The position numbers and the translations under genes were made by a program. This document shows, piece by piece, positions 11,175 through 23,639 of a stretch of DNA of 64,000 bases. The stretch comes from Talinum fruticosum (taxonomy: Eukaryota; Streptophyta; Magnoliopsida; Caryophyllales; Talinaceae). How positions within the stretch are numbered: position 1 is the first letter of the stretch; each line of letters starts with the position of its first letter. The notes under the pieces were generated by a model, which was given only the letters and a program-made list of their open reading frames with translations, searched no databases and was not told the origin of the DNA. Location of the stretch: positions 2,244,001 to 2,308,000 of the forward strand of contig JAITYX010000085.1 of assembly GCA_021018815.1 (NCBI GenBank). Reading direction: 5' to 3'.

Positions 11175-13285
11175 GTTTTCACTAGTGGTGATTAACGAAG
11201 AAGTAGCAAGTAAACTATAGTTTAGTTTTCACTTGGTAAAAAACTAAGTTTAATTTTTCCCTTTAATAATTTTAATTTAGGAGGAGAAATTCTAGTTTAT
11301 TTTTATTTCACTACTAATTTTAACTTAGGAGGAGAAATACTAATAATTAATTTTTAATTTTACTTTTAATTTTCCCTCCCCAAGTTATGTATACTCCGTT
11401 CTATTAATAATATTAACGACAAACATTTTAAAAGTAATAACGACCTTTTTTTGTTCGTTGTCTAATGATAGTTATTTAATAAAATTAAACGACCAAAACC
11501 TACTTGTGTCATTATTAGTAACATTTAATGACTAATTGTGTAATTGGTCGTTAAAGTGTTGTTATTAAAATTCAAATTTTTAATAGTGAGAGTTAATGAG
11601 TGAGAGTGTTAATGGGGGTGGGGGTTATTAAGGTGGGAAATTACAGTGATAAATTTGATGACTTTTTGTAGTGATAGAAAATTAAATCCTTCTCCCTCCA
11701 TTGAACCCTCTCTCTCACAAATAAAATTGGAGGATTTTATGTAATATTTTAAAAAAACGAATAATAGTATTTTCTGTCGTTTTAGAAGTACAATTTCATA
11801 ATTTTATGGTTAAAAAATATACTCTTATAAGTCTTTTTAGAAAATTATTGATGCATCTATGTCAATTCACATTAATGAGTTAACCCAACGACTAAATTAG
11901 CAAACACATTTTCTCCAAATGCTCATCTTATCAACTATATGCTAACAACGAAATTACAATTGTTAGTTCCTACTTAAACAACTAAATCAAACACCATCTA
12001 AAGTTTCTGTCCTTTTTAGGTTTGATACATATAATCGTTTGTCACAAGAATTTCTAATCATGACATATTATTGCCATAAGTAGTATACACTTGTGGAACA
12101 AGTAATTTTTACCATAGTAATTTATGCTCATGACACATTATTGCAAGGGTAGTATGTACTTGTGGCACAAGTAATGTTTTGCCACAGTAATTTATTCCCG
12201 TGGCCTATTATTATCATGGGTAGTTTTTTTCTTTTTTTATGACACAAGTACTTTTTAGCTACGAAAATTGGGGAAGGAATTTATTTAATACATTATATGT
12301 ATATATGGTTTTGAAGTTGGACTTAGAACATGCATTAAATGTTATAAAAAAAATAAAGAAGATGCATTAAATTAATTATTTATTTTTTCTTTTTATATTC
12401 ATAGAGTTTTAATGGTTGGTTTTTACATTTAAGTAGCTACTTTTCCTTCTTCTTTTTTAATTTGATAATATTAATGTAAAATTTATTCATGAGTAAGCAA
12501 ATAACTATTTAGTAAAATACTACCAACGTATCTTATTATTTCTATTTAGTATGCTGCTTGATTGTATTCTAAAAAATTAATTGTATTCTTATGCAAAATT
12601 TATTCTAATTATCAATTTAAAATATTACTTTATAAATATAATAGTTAGAGGACAGGAAGTTCAAGCCTATATTAGTACACCCTTTTAATATCGTCGTTAT
12701 CATCATCATCATCATCATCATAAATCATGCATTAGTATCAATAGATTAAGTAAAAAAATTATCACTACTACAACTCCATTATTGTTGGCTAACTGATCAT
12801 GATGATCATTTTTCTTTCTTTGTGATCATATTTATACATACCTTTAAAAAATATTTATTTATTTATTATCTATTTACATACTCTTATAAATTATAAATTC
12901 ATTTTAAAAATAAATTTATGTCATAAATTTGAATAAAAAGGAAGATAAGTCAAAATATAAGACTTGAAAAAATTATAAATAAGTTTTTTAAAAGAAGCCA
13001 ATGTAAATATTACGGTGTTCATATGTGTCCTACAAGCTTTTAAAGTATTGATGATAATAATATTTTAAAATTTAAAGCAACATTCAATAGTTTGTACAAC
13101 TACAAAAATTTATCAAAATAGCGATGGAAATAGTTTGACGGGTAATCCACTGAGAACCGATGATATGCTTTTTTTAGATGTCGAAAGTCCAATGGATTAG
13201 ATTAATATTTAATTAAGAAGTATGATATATTGTACATGAAGCCTATTCATTATATATCTTCAAAAATTAATGCATGCAATATGAA
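11175..13285. other. Intergenic, AT-rich, with old transposon debris
   Basis: No gene recognised. The stretch 11390-11570 has repeated AACGACC/GGTCGTT phrases, and TTTTTGTAGTG at 11663-11673 looks like a CACTA-element end, but no matching partner end with a 3-bp duplication was found. A (CAT/ATC)n microsatellite lies at about 12695-12722. Confidence 0.4.
12057..12228 (+). repeat. Tandem repeat, ~70-bp unit, about 2.4 copies
   Basis: Units begin TCATGACATATTATTGC at about 12057 and TCATGACACATTATTGC at about 12128, with a third partial unit starting CCGTGGCCTATTATTATC near 12196. Each full unit contains ACTTGTGGNACAAGTAAT, itself a short inverted repeat. The array probably belongs to an unidentified transposon. 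Confidence 0.6.
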
Positions 13286-13364
<79 letters not shown>

Positions 13365-13928
13365 TATTTTTAAAGATGAATATTTGGTTTTGAGATTGCC
13401 TCACATGTTGCTATTAACTCTTTTTTTTAAATGGAGTGTTTATGGATTATTATTATTAATAAAAATATAAATGTTAGAAAATTAATAAGTTCGTATTAAT
13501 AGAAATAAATAATTATTATTTAACCAATATAAAATAATTTATAATTATAATTTATAATAAAATAGTAATATAACAATGTTGTTATATAATTATTATATAA
13601 TATAATCTAATGATTTAAAATTTTATTAGTAAAAAATTCTTTTTGAACCAGAATATTATTTAGTAAGGATAATTATATCTTACTAAAAATAATTTTTAAA
13701 TTAAAAAAATTAAGCTGACTCATTTTAAATGTACCTCAAAATTAAATTATATTACTTTGTGATGGTCAAGATGTATATAACTAACTATTAAATTATATTA
13801 ATTTTTGTGATCAAACCAATAGACTCTTTTCAAAAAAAAGATTAATAAAAAAAATAAATAATATAATATATAATGTTTAGACAAATATTATATACATAGC
13901 CCGTGCGTTAGTACAGGTTAAAAACTAG
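13286..13928 (+). mobile_element. Helitron-like non-autonomous element
   Basis: The 5' end TCTAATATATATA follows an A at 13285. The 3' end CTAG is followed by T at 13929, giving the A/T insertion site of Helitrons with no target duplication. Just before the 3' end is an imperfect hairpin (CCCGTGCGTTAGTACAGG, about 13899-13916) followed by TTAAAAACTAG, a 3' end layout common in plant Helitrons. No Rep/helicase coding sequence is present. The 5' boundary is less certain because it borders a (TA)n run. Confidence 0.55.
13290..13357. repeat. (TA)n microsatellite
   Basis: An almost pure TA run of about 68 bp at the 5' end of the Helitron-like element. Confidence 0.9.
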
Positions 13929-14544
13929 TGTTTTTGTAATTTAATAAACTTTATTATTATTAAGCTATATATTATTATTATCTTAATTGTTATAGTATTC
14001 TATATAAGAAACATATGTTATATATTAAATAACCATAGGGACAATTTTTAAGACTATATGAATGAATTCTCTTTTATTTTAAAAATTTTAATTATAAAAA
14101 AATTTATTAATACTTTTTCTCCCTCTATGATATAATTGCAATACTCTTTTTGTATAGTTACATATATTGTGTGTGAACCCAGACACTATAATATAATAGG
14201 ATCTCTTTAGAAACTTGACATTTTTATAAAAACGACATAGTTACATTTGGGGTGGGTGGGGGGGGATTAGAAGGCTTGTTTTCAATTTTTATACCAATTA
14301 TTATACAAGGGTGAAAAATGATCATCTAAACCTTTATAGCATATCTAATATTTTGATGATTATCTTAGGGATAGTCTTGAAGCTATGTCAAAAAATTACA
14401 TTCTTAAATTAATGTATTACTAATTGTCCTCAATTTCCTCGTAAAAATTTCAAGTAGATTTGTCCTTTACAACTATGCGGCCTACACTATCGATTTACAT
14501 CATCCTTTAGCCCAATAAAAACTTTTCCTCCTCATAGCATTGAT
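13929..14544. other. Intergenic, AT-rich
   Basis: No gene seen. A G-rich run (GGGGTGGGTGGGGGGGG) lies at about 14249-14266. Confidence 0.5.
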
Positions 14545-14583
14545 ATTTTTATTTTTATTTTTTGAAAAAGGGTAAGATCGCAA

Positions 14584-17500
14584 CTAATAGGCAGTCCTTC
14601 TCTCAAAGATTCTGTGTAAGTTGTGCTCCATAAGAATGGAGAGGAAAGAAGAAGGAAAAGAAGCCCAAACTATAAAAGAAGAAATACTAAGCACATATTT
14701 AGCCACCCAATCCGCAACTTTATTTTCCTCGCGGTAAACATGATGAATAAGGATATGATGATAGCTCCGAAGGTAACACATGGTGTCTTGAATAAGTGTC
14801 TCGTATCTCCCAAGGTGGATGTATTTCTCCTCTTAATACTTTGATGACAACTTGGTTATCTCCTTCAAGAACAATGGACCGGAATCTTGCTTGAACCGCT
14901 GCTCGTACCCCATTCCTTATAACCGTTGCCTCAGCCACCGGAACCGATGATGAGCCCAAATTAGAAACTCCTTCTTGTAGAAATCTTCCTTCCCAATTTC
15001 GATAACAAAACATCCAGAGAGTGACGATAAAGATTTAGATCCATTGAAGTTAATTCGATGAATCCTCCTGGCGGTTTGTTCCATCTAATAAAGTTAGATG
15101 GCTTGGAGGAAATAGAAGAATTGGATGTGGAAGTAGAAGAAATATGATCATCCAGTTTCCCTCTAGATTTCCATTCGGCCCAAAGCCTCTTAGCCCTTAA
15201 AATTGTACACACAGGGCTAAAACTACCATTGTTGAAAACCACTTCATTTCTGCTCTTCCGGACACTCCAAATCAAATAGATCGACCGAACTAAAAGGTTT
15301 GGTTTGTTTGTCATCCTAAATGAAGACAAAATATCATCTAGAGTCGTAAACCTAGGTTGATTGGTATTGCAATCTAGCCATTTCTGCTGATAAGCTTTAT
15401 CCCGGTATCCTTAATATATGATCAATCGACTCATTGCCTTGATGACATAACGGACAACTTTGATCCATAATGATACCTCTTTTAAATAAATTATCCTTTG
15501 TTACAATAGCATTATGTCGTACTTGCCACACGAAAAGCTTTAATTTAGGTAAAACATCCAAGCCCCAAATCCAGGAGGAGTTCCAAGACACCTGCTCCAT
15601 GGGAATAAAATTATGTGCATTCCAAGTGGCCGACTTTGTTGTAAAGTGTCTACTACCCGAGAGCCCCTAACATACAGAGTCATCCAAATCATGACAAGGA
15701 ATTGGGATACTCTTAATTAACCGGTAGATGTCCGGTGGAAGAAAAGTTCGAAGGAGCTCGAAATTCCATTCTTTTCGGCCGAGAAGCACTCGTTAACTGT
15801 AGCTTCTAAATGAGGGATTCTCGGAATATTACTATCATAATATTTCAACAATGGAGAATGACCACACCAAATATCATGCCATAATTTAGTAGTTCTACCA
15901 TTACCAATTTTCCATCTTAATCCTTTCTTGAACAAATCCCTTTCTCTAAGTAAGCATTTCCAAGCCCACGAATCCGAAGGTTTGGATTTCCTAGAAAAAA
16001 ATCTGTGTCCAGTGGATATTTAGAATGCATGATTTTAACCCTGAAATTATCAGGTTCGTAAAGATACTTCCATACAAGTTTTCAAAGAAAGGCTTTATTC
16101 ACCGCTTCTACTTTCCTTAAACCTAGGCCACCTAACCTTTTGGGTAGCTAATTTTATCCCAGGAAACAAGCGGTAATCCCCTATTATCTTGAGATTTTTT
16201 CCAGAAAAAATCACGATTAATCTTATCTAGCGCATTAGTCGTAGCTTTTGGAAGCTTGAAACATTGCATAGTATGAAGCAGGCAAGGATTCCAAATTAGA
16301 CTGGATAAGAATCACTCTACCTGCTTTGAACAAAGAGTTAGCTTTCCAATTTTGTAGTTTACTATCTGCTTTAGAAACAATATTCGAAAAGGTCATAAGA
16401 TTCGATCTCCCTTTAAACACTGGACAACCTAAATATTTGCCCAATGAATCTCGATGTGGAACATTAAAAATAGAGGCAACTGTATTCCTATCAGCTGTTG
16501 TAGCATTTTTAGAGAGCACAAGAGCGGACTTATGAAAATTAATAAGTTGACCTAATTGTATCCAAAATTCGTTCAAAATAGAATTAAAGCCTAAAACATG
16601 TTGCTCGACTTGATTTACAAAAAAGTAAGCTATCATCTCGCAAAGAGCAAACAAGGTATTTTTGGAGCCTGTGGGAAAATTTTAATTCGATGCCGGACTT
16701 TGGCCGCAACGTAGCTCGATGAAGTCCGTAAGCTAACACATCCATACGGATAATAAACAGGTAAGGTGAGAGGGGATCCCCTTGTCCGAGGCCTCTAGAT
16801 GGTCGGAAAAGACCACATGATTCATCATTAATCATAATAGAATGAGAGACAGTTGTGATACACTCTTTTATCCAATTAATCCATATTTGATGAAAACCCA
16901 AATCTCTTAGACAGCCAAATATAAAATCTCATTCAATTCTGTCATATACTTTTTCCATATCCAACTTGAGTCCAATATATGCTTGCTTGCCTTTAATATT
17001 ACCAAATTTATTAATGACTTTATGAGCCAAGATAATATTATCATGAATATCTCTACTTGGGACAAATGCACTTTGATAAGGATTCCTCTGCGAGAATGAG
17101 TCTTAGTCGATTAACCAGAACTTTAGATATGATTTTATACAAGCTACTACACAAACTTATTGGTCTATAATGAGAAGTCAAAGTAGGATCGAAATCTTAG
17201 GGATTAAGGCAATAAACATATGATTAACTTCTTTAAGAAGCTTACCACTATTGAAAAATGAATAATGCATTTAACAATATCATTTCCAATGATATCCCAA
17301 TATTGATGGAAAAACCTGCTCCAAAACAATGTAGTCCAGGCGCTTTAGTAGGGTTCATTTGAAAAATAACAGTTTTAATTTCTTCTAGAGAAAAAGGTGA
17401 GATAAGTTTCAAATTTTCACTATCCGTAATAAGAGGAATCAAATTAGTGGTGACAGACCCGGGGAATTTCTTTGAGAGTGAAATCTATTGGTGAAATCCA

Positions 17501-18710
17501 AAATGAATTTCTGCTGAATACCACTTTTGTCGATGATCCACTCTACAGAATCATCTTTAGTTCTTTCAATATTTCTCCTTTGTTTTCCGACAAGCACAGC
17601 TTCTATGGAAAAATTTAGAATTCCGATCTCCTTTTGTTTAGCCATTCTTTCCTATAAAACCTTCCCCTATACTTTTGGTTGAACATGAGCAATCTCTCTC
17701 TCTCTCTCTCTTTAATAAGCCTGGAATGCCAATGCGGGAGTCCGGGACTACAAGGATCATTAATTAATCTATCCTCTACTTTTTGTAATTGGAAGGAGTT
17801 CCTTTTCATACGTTGACCGTAATTACTACAAACTCGACCAGCCCATTTTTGAGATGAACCTTAATATTTTTCATTCTACTGATAACCTTGAACATACAAG
17901 TTCCTCGAAAGGCGAGTATTCCATTGATCTTTAATGATTTTTTTGCCTCATCATAGCTTGACCAATGATTTCGGAATCTAAAATTCCTACAACACCTGTA
18001 GTTTGTATCTAGATTCGTATTCAGAATGATATAGCTATGATCCGAGCGAGAGAATGGACCATGTGAAACTGAACAAGAGGGGTACAAGTTAAGCCAATCT
18101 CTCCGCGCAATCACTCTATCTAATCTTTCATAAATAAGCTGACCATTGATAAAATTTTTCCATGTAAATAACCTTCCCGTGAGAGGGAATGGATTCCCCT
18201 TGAATTGTTGCTAATAAATCCCTCATACGTTGCACATTAATAAGAGATAAGTTTTTCCCTCCCATTTTTCATTAAGATTCTCCATTTCATTAAAGTCACC
18301 TATAATACACCAAGGTAAATTAACAAGAGGGTTAAGTTCCTGAAGGTGGTTCTAAAAGTCATCCTTATCAATAGCCTGAGCTGGACCATATATTCCCGAA
18401 ATGACACATTCCCTTTGATTAATTTTGTCAAATACATATAAATGTATTGTTCTATGATATTTAGCTGATACTCGTGCCGTAATGCTAGATGAATTCCATA
18501 GCACCCACAATCCACCACAATGATTATGTGGGAGGACAAACTCGTAGCAATCATAGCCTAAGGAAGATATGATTTTTTCTGAATTATTAGCATTAGTCAT
18601 TGTCTCAATAAGAAAAAGGATATCCGGACGATATTTTGATTAATCACAAGAATTTCCTGTTTGATTTGGTGTCTTTTAGCACCTTGTACATTACATGCAA
18701 TAATTATCAT
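14584..18710 (-). pseudogene. LINE 1 ORF2: endonuclease, reverse transcriptase, zf-RVT, RNase H
   Basis: It starts with MIIIA.NVQGAKRHQ at 18710, the usual first strand of the apurinic-type endonuclease (about 18710-18050, with WVLWNSSS and VISGIYGP). The reverse transcriptase follows (about 17450-16300). RGLGQGDPLSPYLF lies near 16755-16800, and the catalytic DDSLLF near 16640 is preceded by a one-base insertion that disrupts the FADD motif frame. LGCPVFKG.S and SLFKAGRVILIQS are in 16235-16540. zf-RVT pieces occupy 15935-15397. The C-terminal RNase H lies at 15013-14584 (EGDNQ near 14870; REENKVADWVAK near 14700). More than ten frame breaks are present. In life the protein would nick target DNA and reverse-transcribe the element RNA. 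Confidence 0.85.
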
Positions 18711-20632
18711 GGGAAAACCAAAAGAGCCCCAACAAACTACTATGTTGGGAGAAAAAGGACACACAAAAGTCATCAAAAGGAATTGGTCCCAAGGAACAAA
18801 AATATCAAAATAAGTGAATTCATCGAGGCGAAAAGAAGGAGGTCATACATGAAATTGTCCATAACAGCTTTGGAGCCCAAGGGAAAATCACCAACCCAAG
18901 GAAACAAAAAAACCATGCTACAAAGTAATATCTGTAAATAGCAATAGGATATACGTCGCAGATCCAGGATGAGGATATTCGCCGTCAACTTCTAGTAGAC
19001 CACGCCAATTTGCATATGCCAATGAAAAAAATAAAACCCATAAAAAACACATAACTTACATTGCAAGAAACATGCCCTTTTCGAGTGGTCGGAAGAATAG
19101 CCTTGGAAGATTCGGGTGACATCGAATCTTCTCTCACATTAACAATCTCAATAAAGGAAGAAAAAACATCGAGAATGACAATAAATTCTGCCATAATTGG
19201 ATCCTAACACTCCAAGCAAACCAAATTCTTCTTAGGTAGAAAACACTGTGCCTTTTCTCGCTATCTACGAGGCATGTTCCACAACCCGACAATTATGCGG
19301 AAAAATAGCCTATACTTAGCATTGTGAAAATAAAACAAATTCCAGAGAGAGAGAACAAAGGAGACAACTGCAAGAGAGTAAGCAACAAGACCATCCAAAA
19401 CAACCCAACAAAGTAATATAGTTAGAGCAAACACAAGAAGATCAATAAGAATAGTCTTAGAAAGATCAAATCTATCATCATCGACATGAATCATACTCGG
19501 CGGCAAGGATCTTTGTGGCTTCCAACCTTCCCAGGGGCAGCCCACAGAGATACACATGCCACCATAGTAAAAGCAATCCCAAATCTTACTTTACATAATG
19601 TAGGTCCCCAGGAAACACTATCAAAGACACTAGAGGCGTTTTTATCATCATGGTCCATGAAAAGAAAAGAAAAAGACCATTCACTCTGAACAATCAATCC
19701 AGAGGTAATCAAATGAGAGTTAACCTAGTGAGAGACAAAAGGAAAAGAATTAAGTTCAACATCCAAAACCATCTTAGAAAAAGAAAATCAACACAACAAA
19801 AAACCTTCAATAATATTATAATCACACTTCGATAAGGCCAATACATAGAAGAGCCCAACCAGCAACCATAGTGTAGTACAAAGGCAGAGAAGATGAGAAA
19901 CAGATGGAGCTCATAGGATAGAGTCAAGCAACAAAGATAAGAGAGTGTCTACTGGAAAATAAGAGAGAAGGAGACCAAGAAACACAGATCCAAAAAGTGA
20001 TAAAAATAAGCCGCGCTAGAAAGTAAGCGCCGACATCTCTAGAAATAATAAGGGATGCGAATCATCTCGTCTTAAAAACAAAGCAATAAGAACCACACCA
20101 AATAGTGCCCAAGAAATGAAGAGACAAATAATCCAAAAGATAACGACCAAATCTTCTAGAGTTAGAGCTAACGTAGGTATGTGTAGGGAGGCACATAATC
20201 TCTTCGAGACAAAACAACTAGAAAAAAATAGTACAACTCAAATGTATTAGCCAAGCCAATCATATGCAAGAAAAAAAAGCGATGCTAACCAGCCATCAAG
20301 GCAAAAGTGAAAAAGAAACATATAAGCTGAAAAAAGCGATGAATGAAAAGAAATAGCTAATCCATAAGCAATTAAGAAAAGAGCCAACATCGAAGACAAT
20401 ACAACAACACCCCAATCTCCTAGCTGAAAGAGCAAAGGCCAAAAAAAAACCCCAACCCTCCAAAACCCAACAACCCCGAAGTACATAAACACAATGAAGC
20501 CAACAGAAAGAAAGAGACTGCACCTAATACATAAAATGAGGGGGACAGGAAAGAAACCGACATACATCATACTAACAACAAACCAAGCACTAGTAACAAC
20601 GGAGCCCAAAAAATAGAGTACATACGGATCAT
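18711..20632 (-). other. Long ORF1-ORF2 spacer of LINE 1 with hydrophobic open frames
   Basis: This 1.9-kb stretch is T/G-rich on the minus strand and separates ORF1 from ORF2. It holds several open frames rich in Phe, Leu, Val and Trp. The longest, 20609-20247 (120 codons, ATG start), would make several membrane-spanning segments. Two more are at 19927-19709 and 19557-19261. No family is recognised. The composition alone (U-rich RNA) could give such frames, so coding is doubtful. Confidence 0.4.
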
Positions 20633-22243
20633 CTAGAAGTTAGGAGAAGGGGAGGAGAAATCTTCCTCCTCCTCATTCATCTTCCTTTTCTTTCCTGTGT
20701 CGGAAGAATAAGAGACATCGACCATCTCTTCCACTTCCTTAAATTCTTCTTCATGAGCCACGTTGCCATCATCAATTAAAAAGTCCAACTCCATAACAGA
20801 ATCATCAGCAAAATCTAGAGAGAGCTTCTTAGCCATAAGAGGATCATTGGACTGAAAGTTCAGAGTGGAAGTGGGATTGGGATGGGGAGAGATATGAGAA
20901 GCCGTGGGGATTGGAATAGGAAAGATGCCCCTATCTAACCCTAAAGCAATAGTCTTAATTCTCTCCTCCAAAGGAGATAAGCCTTGGGAGACAGAAATCG
21001 TGTCTATCACGGTATTAGTATGCTCATTAACACCATCCTCTTTATTCAATGCAGCACCCACATTGAGGGAATCGGAGATATGCAAGGACTCAGTAGTAGT
21101 AGTAGTTTTGACATTAGCTGAAGTGGTAGGAACATCTTTAGACATTTTAGGGACCCTACCCCTTTTCTTAGGAGACACCTTGATCCATCTTTCGAAAGGG
21201 GAACAGGAGTAGAAGAAGACTCGACCCATAGCAGAAGAACCCCTTCCCCCAATCACGGAAAAACCATCATTCCCAAATTTTTCGACCACCACCTCAATTT
21301 TAGACTCAACTGGAGCCTTGGGACAAGCCTCGAAGAAGGTAAGGCTCACACCCACAAAGTGCACAAACTTCGTGGAGACCCTCGTAAGAGGAAGCAAAAC
21401 GAGTGATTGGCATCACCCACGGAGATAGACCCTCTCAAGGGTTTCGTGATGTCAATATTGACACAAGCTCTAGCAAACCTCCCTTTTGCCGAAGCAAGGC
21501 GTGCTGATCAAGTTTGACAACCTCCTCAACAGATTTTAACATGATTAACGAGTGCATCAAAATTCCAAAACTTCTAAGGAAGTCTTGGAATATGAATCCA
21601 CCGGTAAATCCTATTAATCGAGGAAGCATAGGGGTCAAACAAAGGAATCCAGGGCCTAAGCACAAGATTCAGCCCTTGAATAACCTAAGGTCTATTGGTC
21701 CGGACATAATTCTTATCTTTAGTGTTAGCAAATTGGAATAAAAATCAACCATTACCTAGTTCCACATAATCAATATTACCCTTAACGGACTTCCAATCTA
21801 GCTTGGTTTTACCCTTAATAACATGAAGAGGTAGGGACTCCCCCACAACTTACCCAATAGGCACAAGGCTTTCGGAAGATCAAGATTAGATAAAGAAGAA
21901 GAAGTAGGAACTAACATCTCAATACAAGTTAGGTTAGGAATACAACTACGAGAATATTTCATACCCTATGGGGGTAATCATTTCCAGATCCTCTGTTGAG
22001 AAGACTAGGTTTTAGCACAACCGGGACAGATCGAACACCATGTGGATCCTCTAGACCGAACCGAACCTTGTCGGAGAAAGATGAAGAGGAGGCCGAATCA
22101 TTATTGCCTGAAAGAAGATGTGAGCATTCAGCCAACACACTTGGGTTTGGAAGTTGAGAAGAAGAACCGGAAGGGGAATCTTTGTTTGAATTGAGTGGTA
22201 GGCCATGGGAAATGTCAATAGTGAGGGGAGGGAAATCAGACAT
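20633..22243 (-). pseudogene. LINE 1 ORF1 (DUF4283, nucleic-acid binding)
   Basis: ATG at 22243-22241 opens MSDFPPLTIDIS. A Ser/Pro-rich N-terminus is followed by the DUF4283 domain spread over two frames, about 21900-21430: LPLHVIKGKTKLDWKS, the LFQFAN core, GLNLVLRPW and LDQHALLRQKG. The C-terminal part 21397-20633 is a 254-codon open frame with VSLTFFEACP at its start and a Lys/Glu-rich, acidic tail ending in a stop at 20633. Stops near 21959 and in 21400-21960 break it. ORF1 proteins of plant LINEs bind the element RNA. Confidence 0.75.
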
Positions 22244-23639
22244 GACCAAGTAGAAATTAGCTAAAGAGAGAGTATGAGGAGGTGCAAGAAACCAAATGAC
22301 CAAATCTTGCAATTTATAGAACACCGGAGACCACACTCGAAGGGCGGTCTTGACAAAGACTAAAGTGACGAGTAAGCACAACGAACAGACACACAAGCAA
22401 GCCAATGAACAAGTGAAAAACCCAAAACCCATCTCAAATAAGAGAGGTCCCGAAATTGAATTAGAAAAGTGACACCATCAAACATCACCAAGAGAAGGAT
22501 CCAGAACCCACAAACAAGCATAATCGAAATCAATGAAAAAAAGATGGAGAGAGATGCGTACTGATAGTATATAAAAATGAATTAAAACTTTGGAAAATCT
22601 GAACCAAAGTTTACCTTGATGATTAAGAACTTTGTGAACAGTAAGAAGCACCGACCCATGAGGAGTCGTCACCCACTTGATAAGGCCTTCTATGTCGATG
22701 TCCATGCATTGAACAGTTCTTAAAACGACGGAAAAGGACCTCAAGCCCTCATTAACACCAAGTTTGCCCTTAAAATCAACTGATCTCTAAACACACAAAC
22801 AAGATCTAGAAAACCAATTTCTAGAAACAACCAATTCCGTAACAACCCATGATAAGAACTCACAAATCCCATGAGTTTTGGCCCAAAAGTCATTGTTATG
22901 CTTGAAGAGAACCGGCAAAAACAGAAGACCGAAGGATAATCTGAGGAAGAATTAAATTATGAGGGCAAAGATTAGAGGCGAAAGAGAGAGAGCGGCTAGG
23001 GTTACAACAAGGTCCGGAGACTTCTTGAGTCTAAGGTTCCAAAAAATAGGAGCATCTCTCTCTAGAGTAATCTTTCTCTAACTAGAGTAATCAATATTCA
23101 TAGCATTGCTATTTGCTACTTAATATTCTATACACATTTATGGCCTCTTTATTTCTTCTTTAAATTTGCAATTTATAACTTCTTCCAAACCTTACAACTA
23201 TTTACAATAACTTATCACCACTTACAATTTCTTACCATTGCATAGCTCCTTAGAGCTCTATACAACCGCTTACTCTTCCTATTTCCAACTCCTTTTAACT
23301 TCAGTTTATAACTATATACTTTTTTTTTTTTGTGAAAGGGTTTATACTTTCATTTAACTTGAAGCTCAAACATATACATATACTCAGGATATACCCTAGT
23401 TCATATCATATATACATTTTATCATTTACACCTAGTGACCACCATTCTACCACATTCTTTGGTAATATCTTGTGCTTCCTATGTAGTCTTTGCAAAGATC
23501 CTCCTATTTCTCTTCTTCCAACGAGTAGTATACTACTACTGCTAGACATAACTTCACTTTTCTTTTCATTTTTGTTGGCCCTATTATTCCCATAATTTCA
23601 TGTTACAATCTCCCTCATGTGAACTCAATTAGTATCCAT

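Larger units (their letters stand above)
14545..23050 (-). mobile_element. LINE 1: L1-type non-LTR retrotransposon with RNase H
   Basis: On the minus strand, in order: 5' leader (about 23050-22244), ORF1 with DUF4283 (22243-20633), a long spacer (20632-18711), ORF2 with endonuclease, reverse transcriptase, zf-RVT and RNase H (18710-14584), and an A-rich 3' tail (about 14572-14545, AATAAAAATAAAAATA read on minus). All ORFs are broken by stops or shifts. The 5' end is approximate; no target duplication was found. At about 8.5 kb it is long for a plant LINE, mainly because of the spacer. Confidence 0.75.

Noticed and set aside
11309..11588. A complete small CACTA element between CACTACTAATTTT and TTTTTAATAGTG
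   Set aside because: The ends match poorly in inverse and the flanking 3 bp differ, so only general CACTA-like debris is noted.
20904..21212. 102-codon plus-strand frame
   Set aside because: It is the shadow of the LINE 1 ORF1 C-terminal frame on the minus strand.
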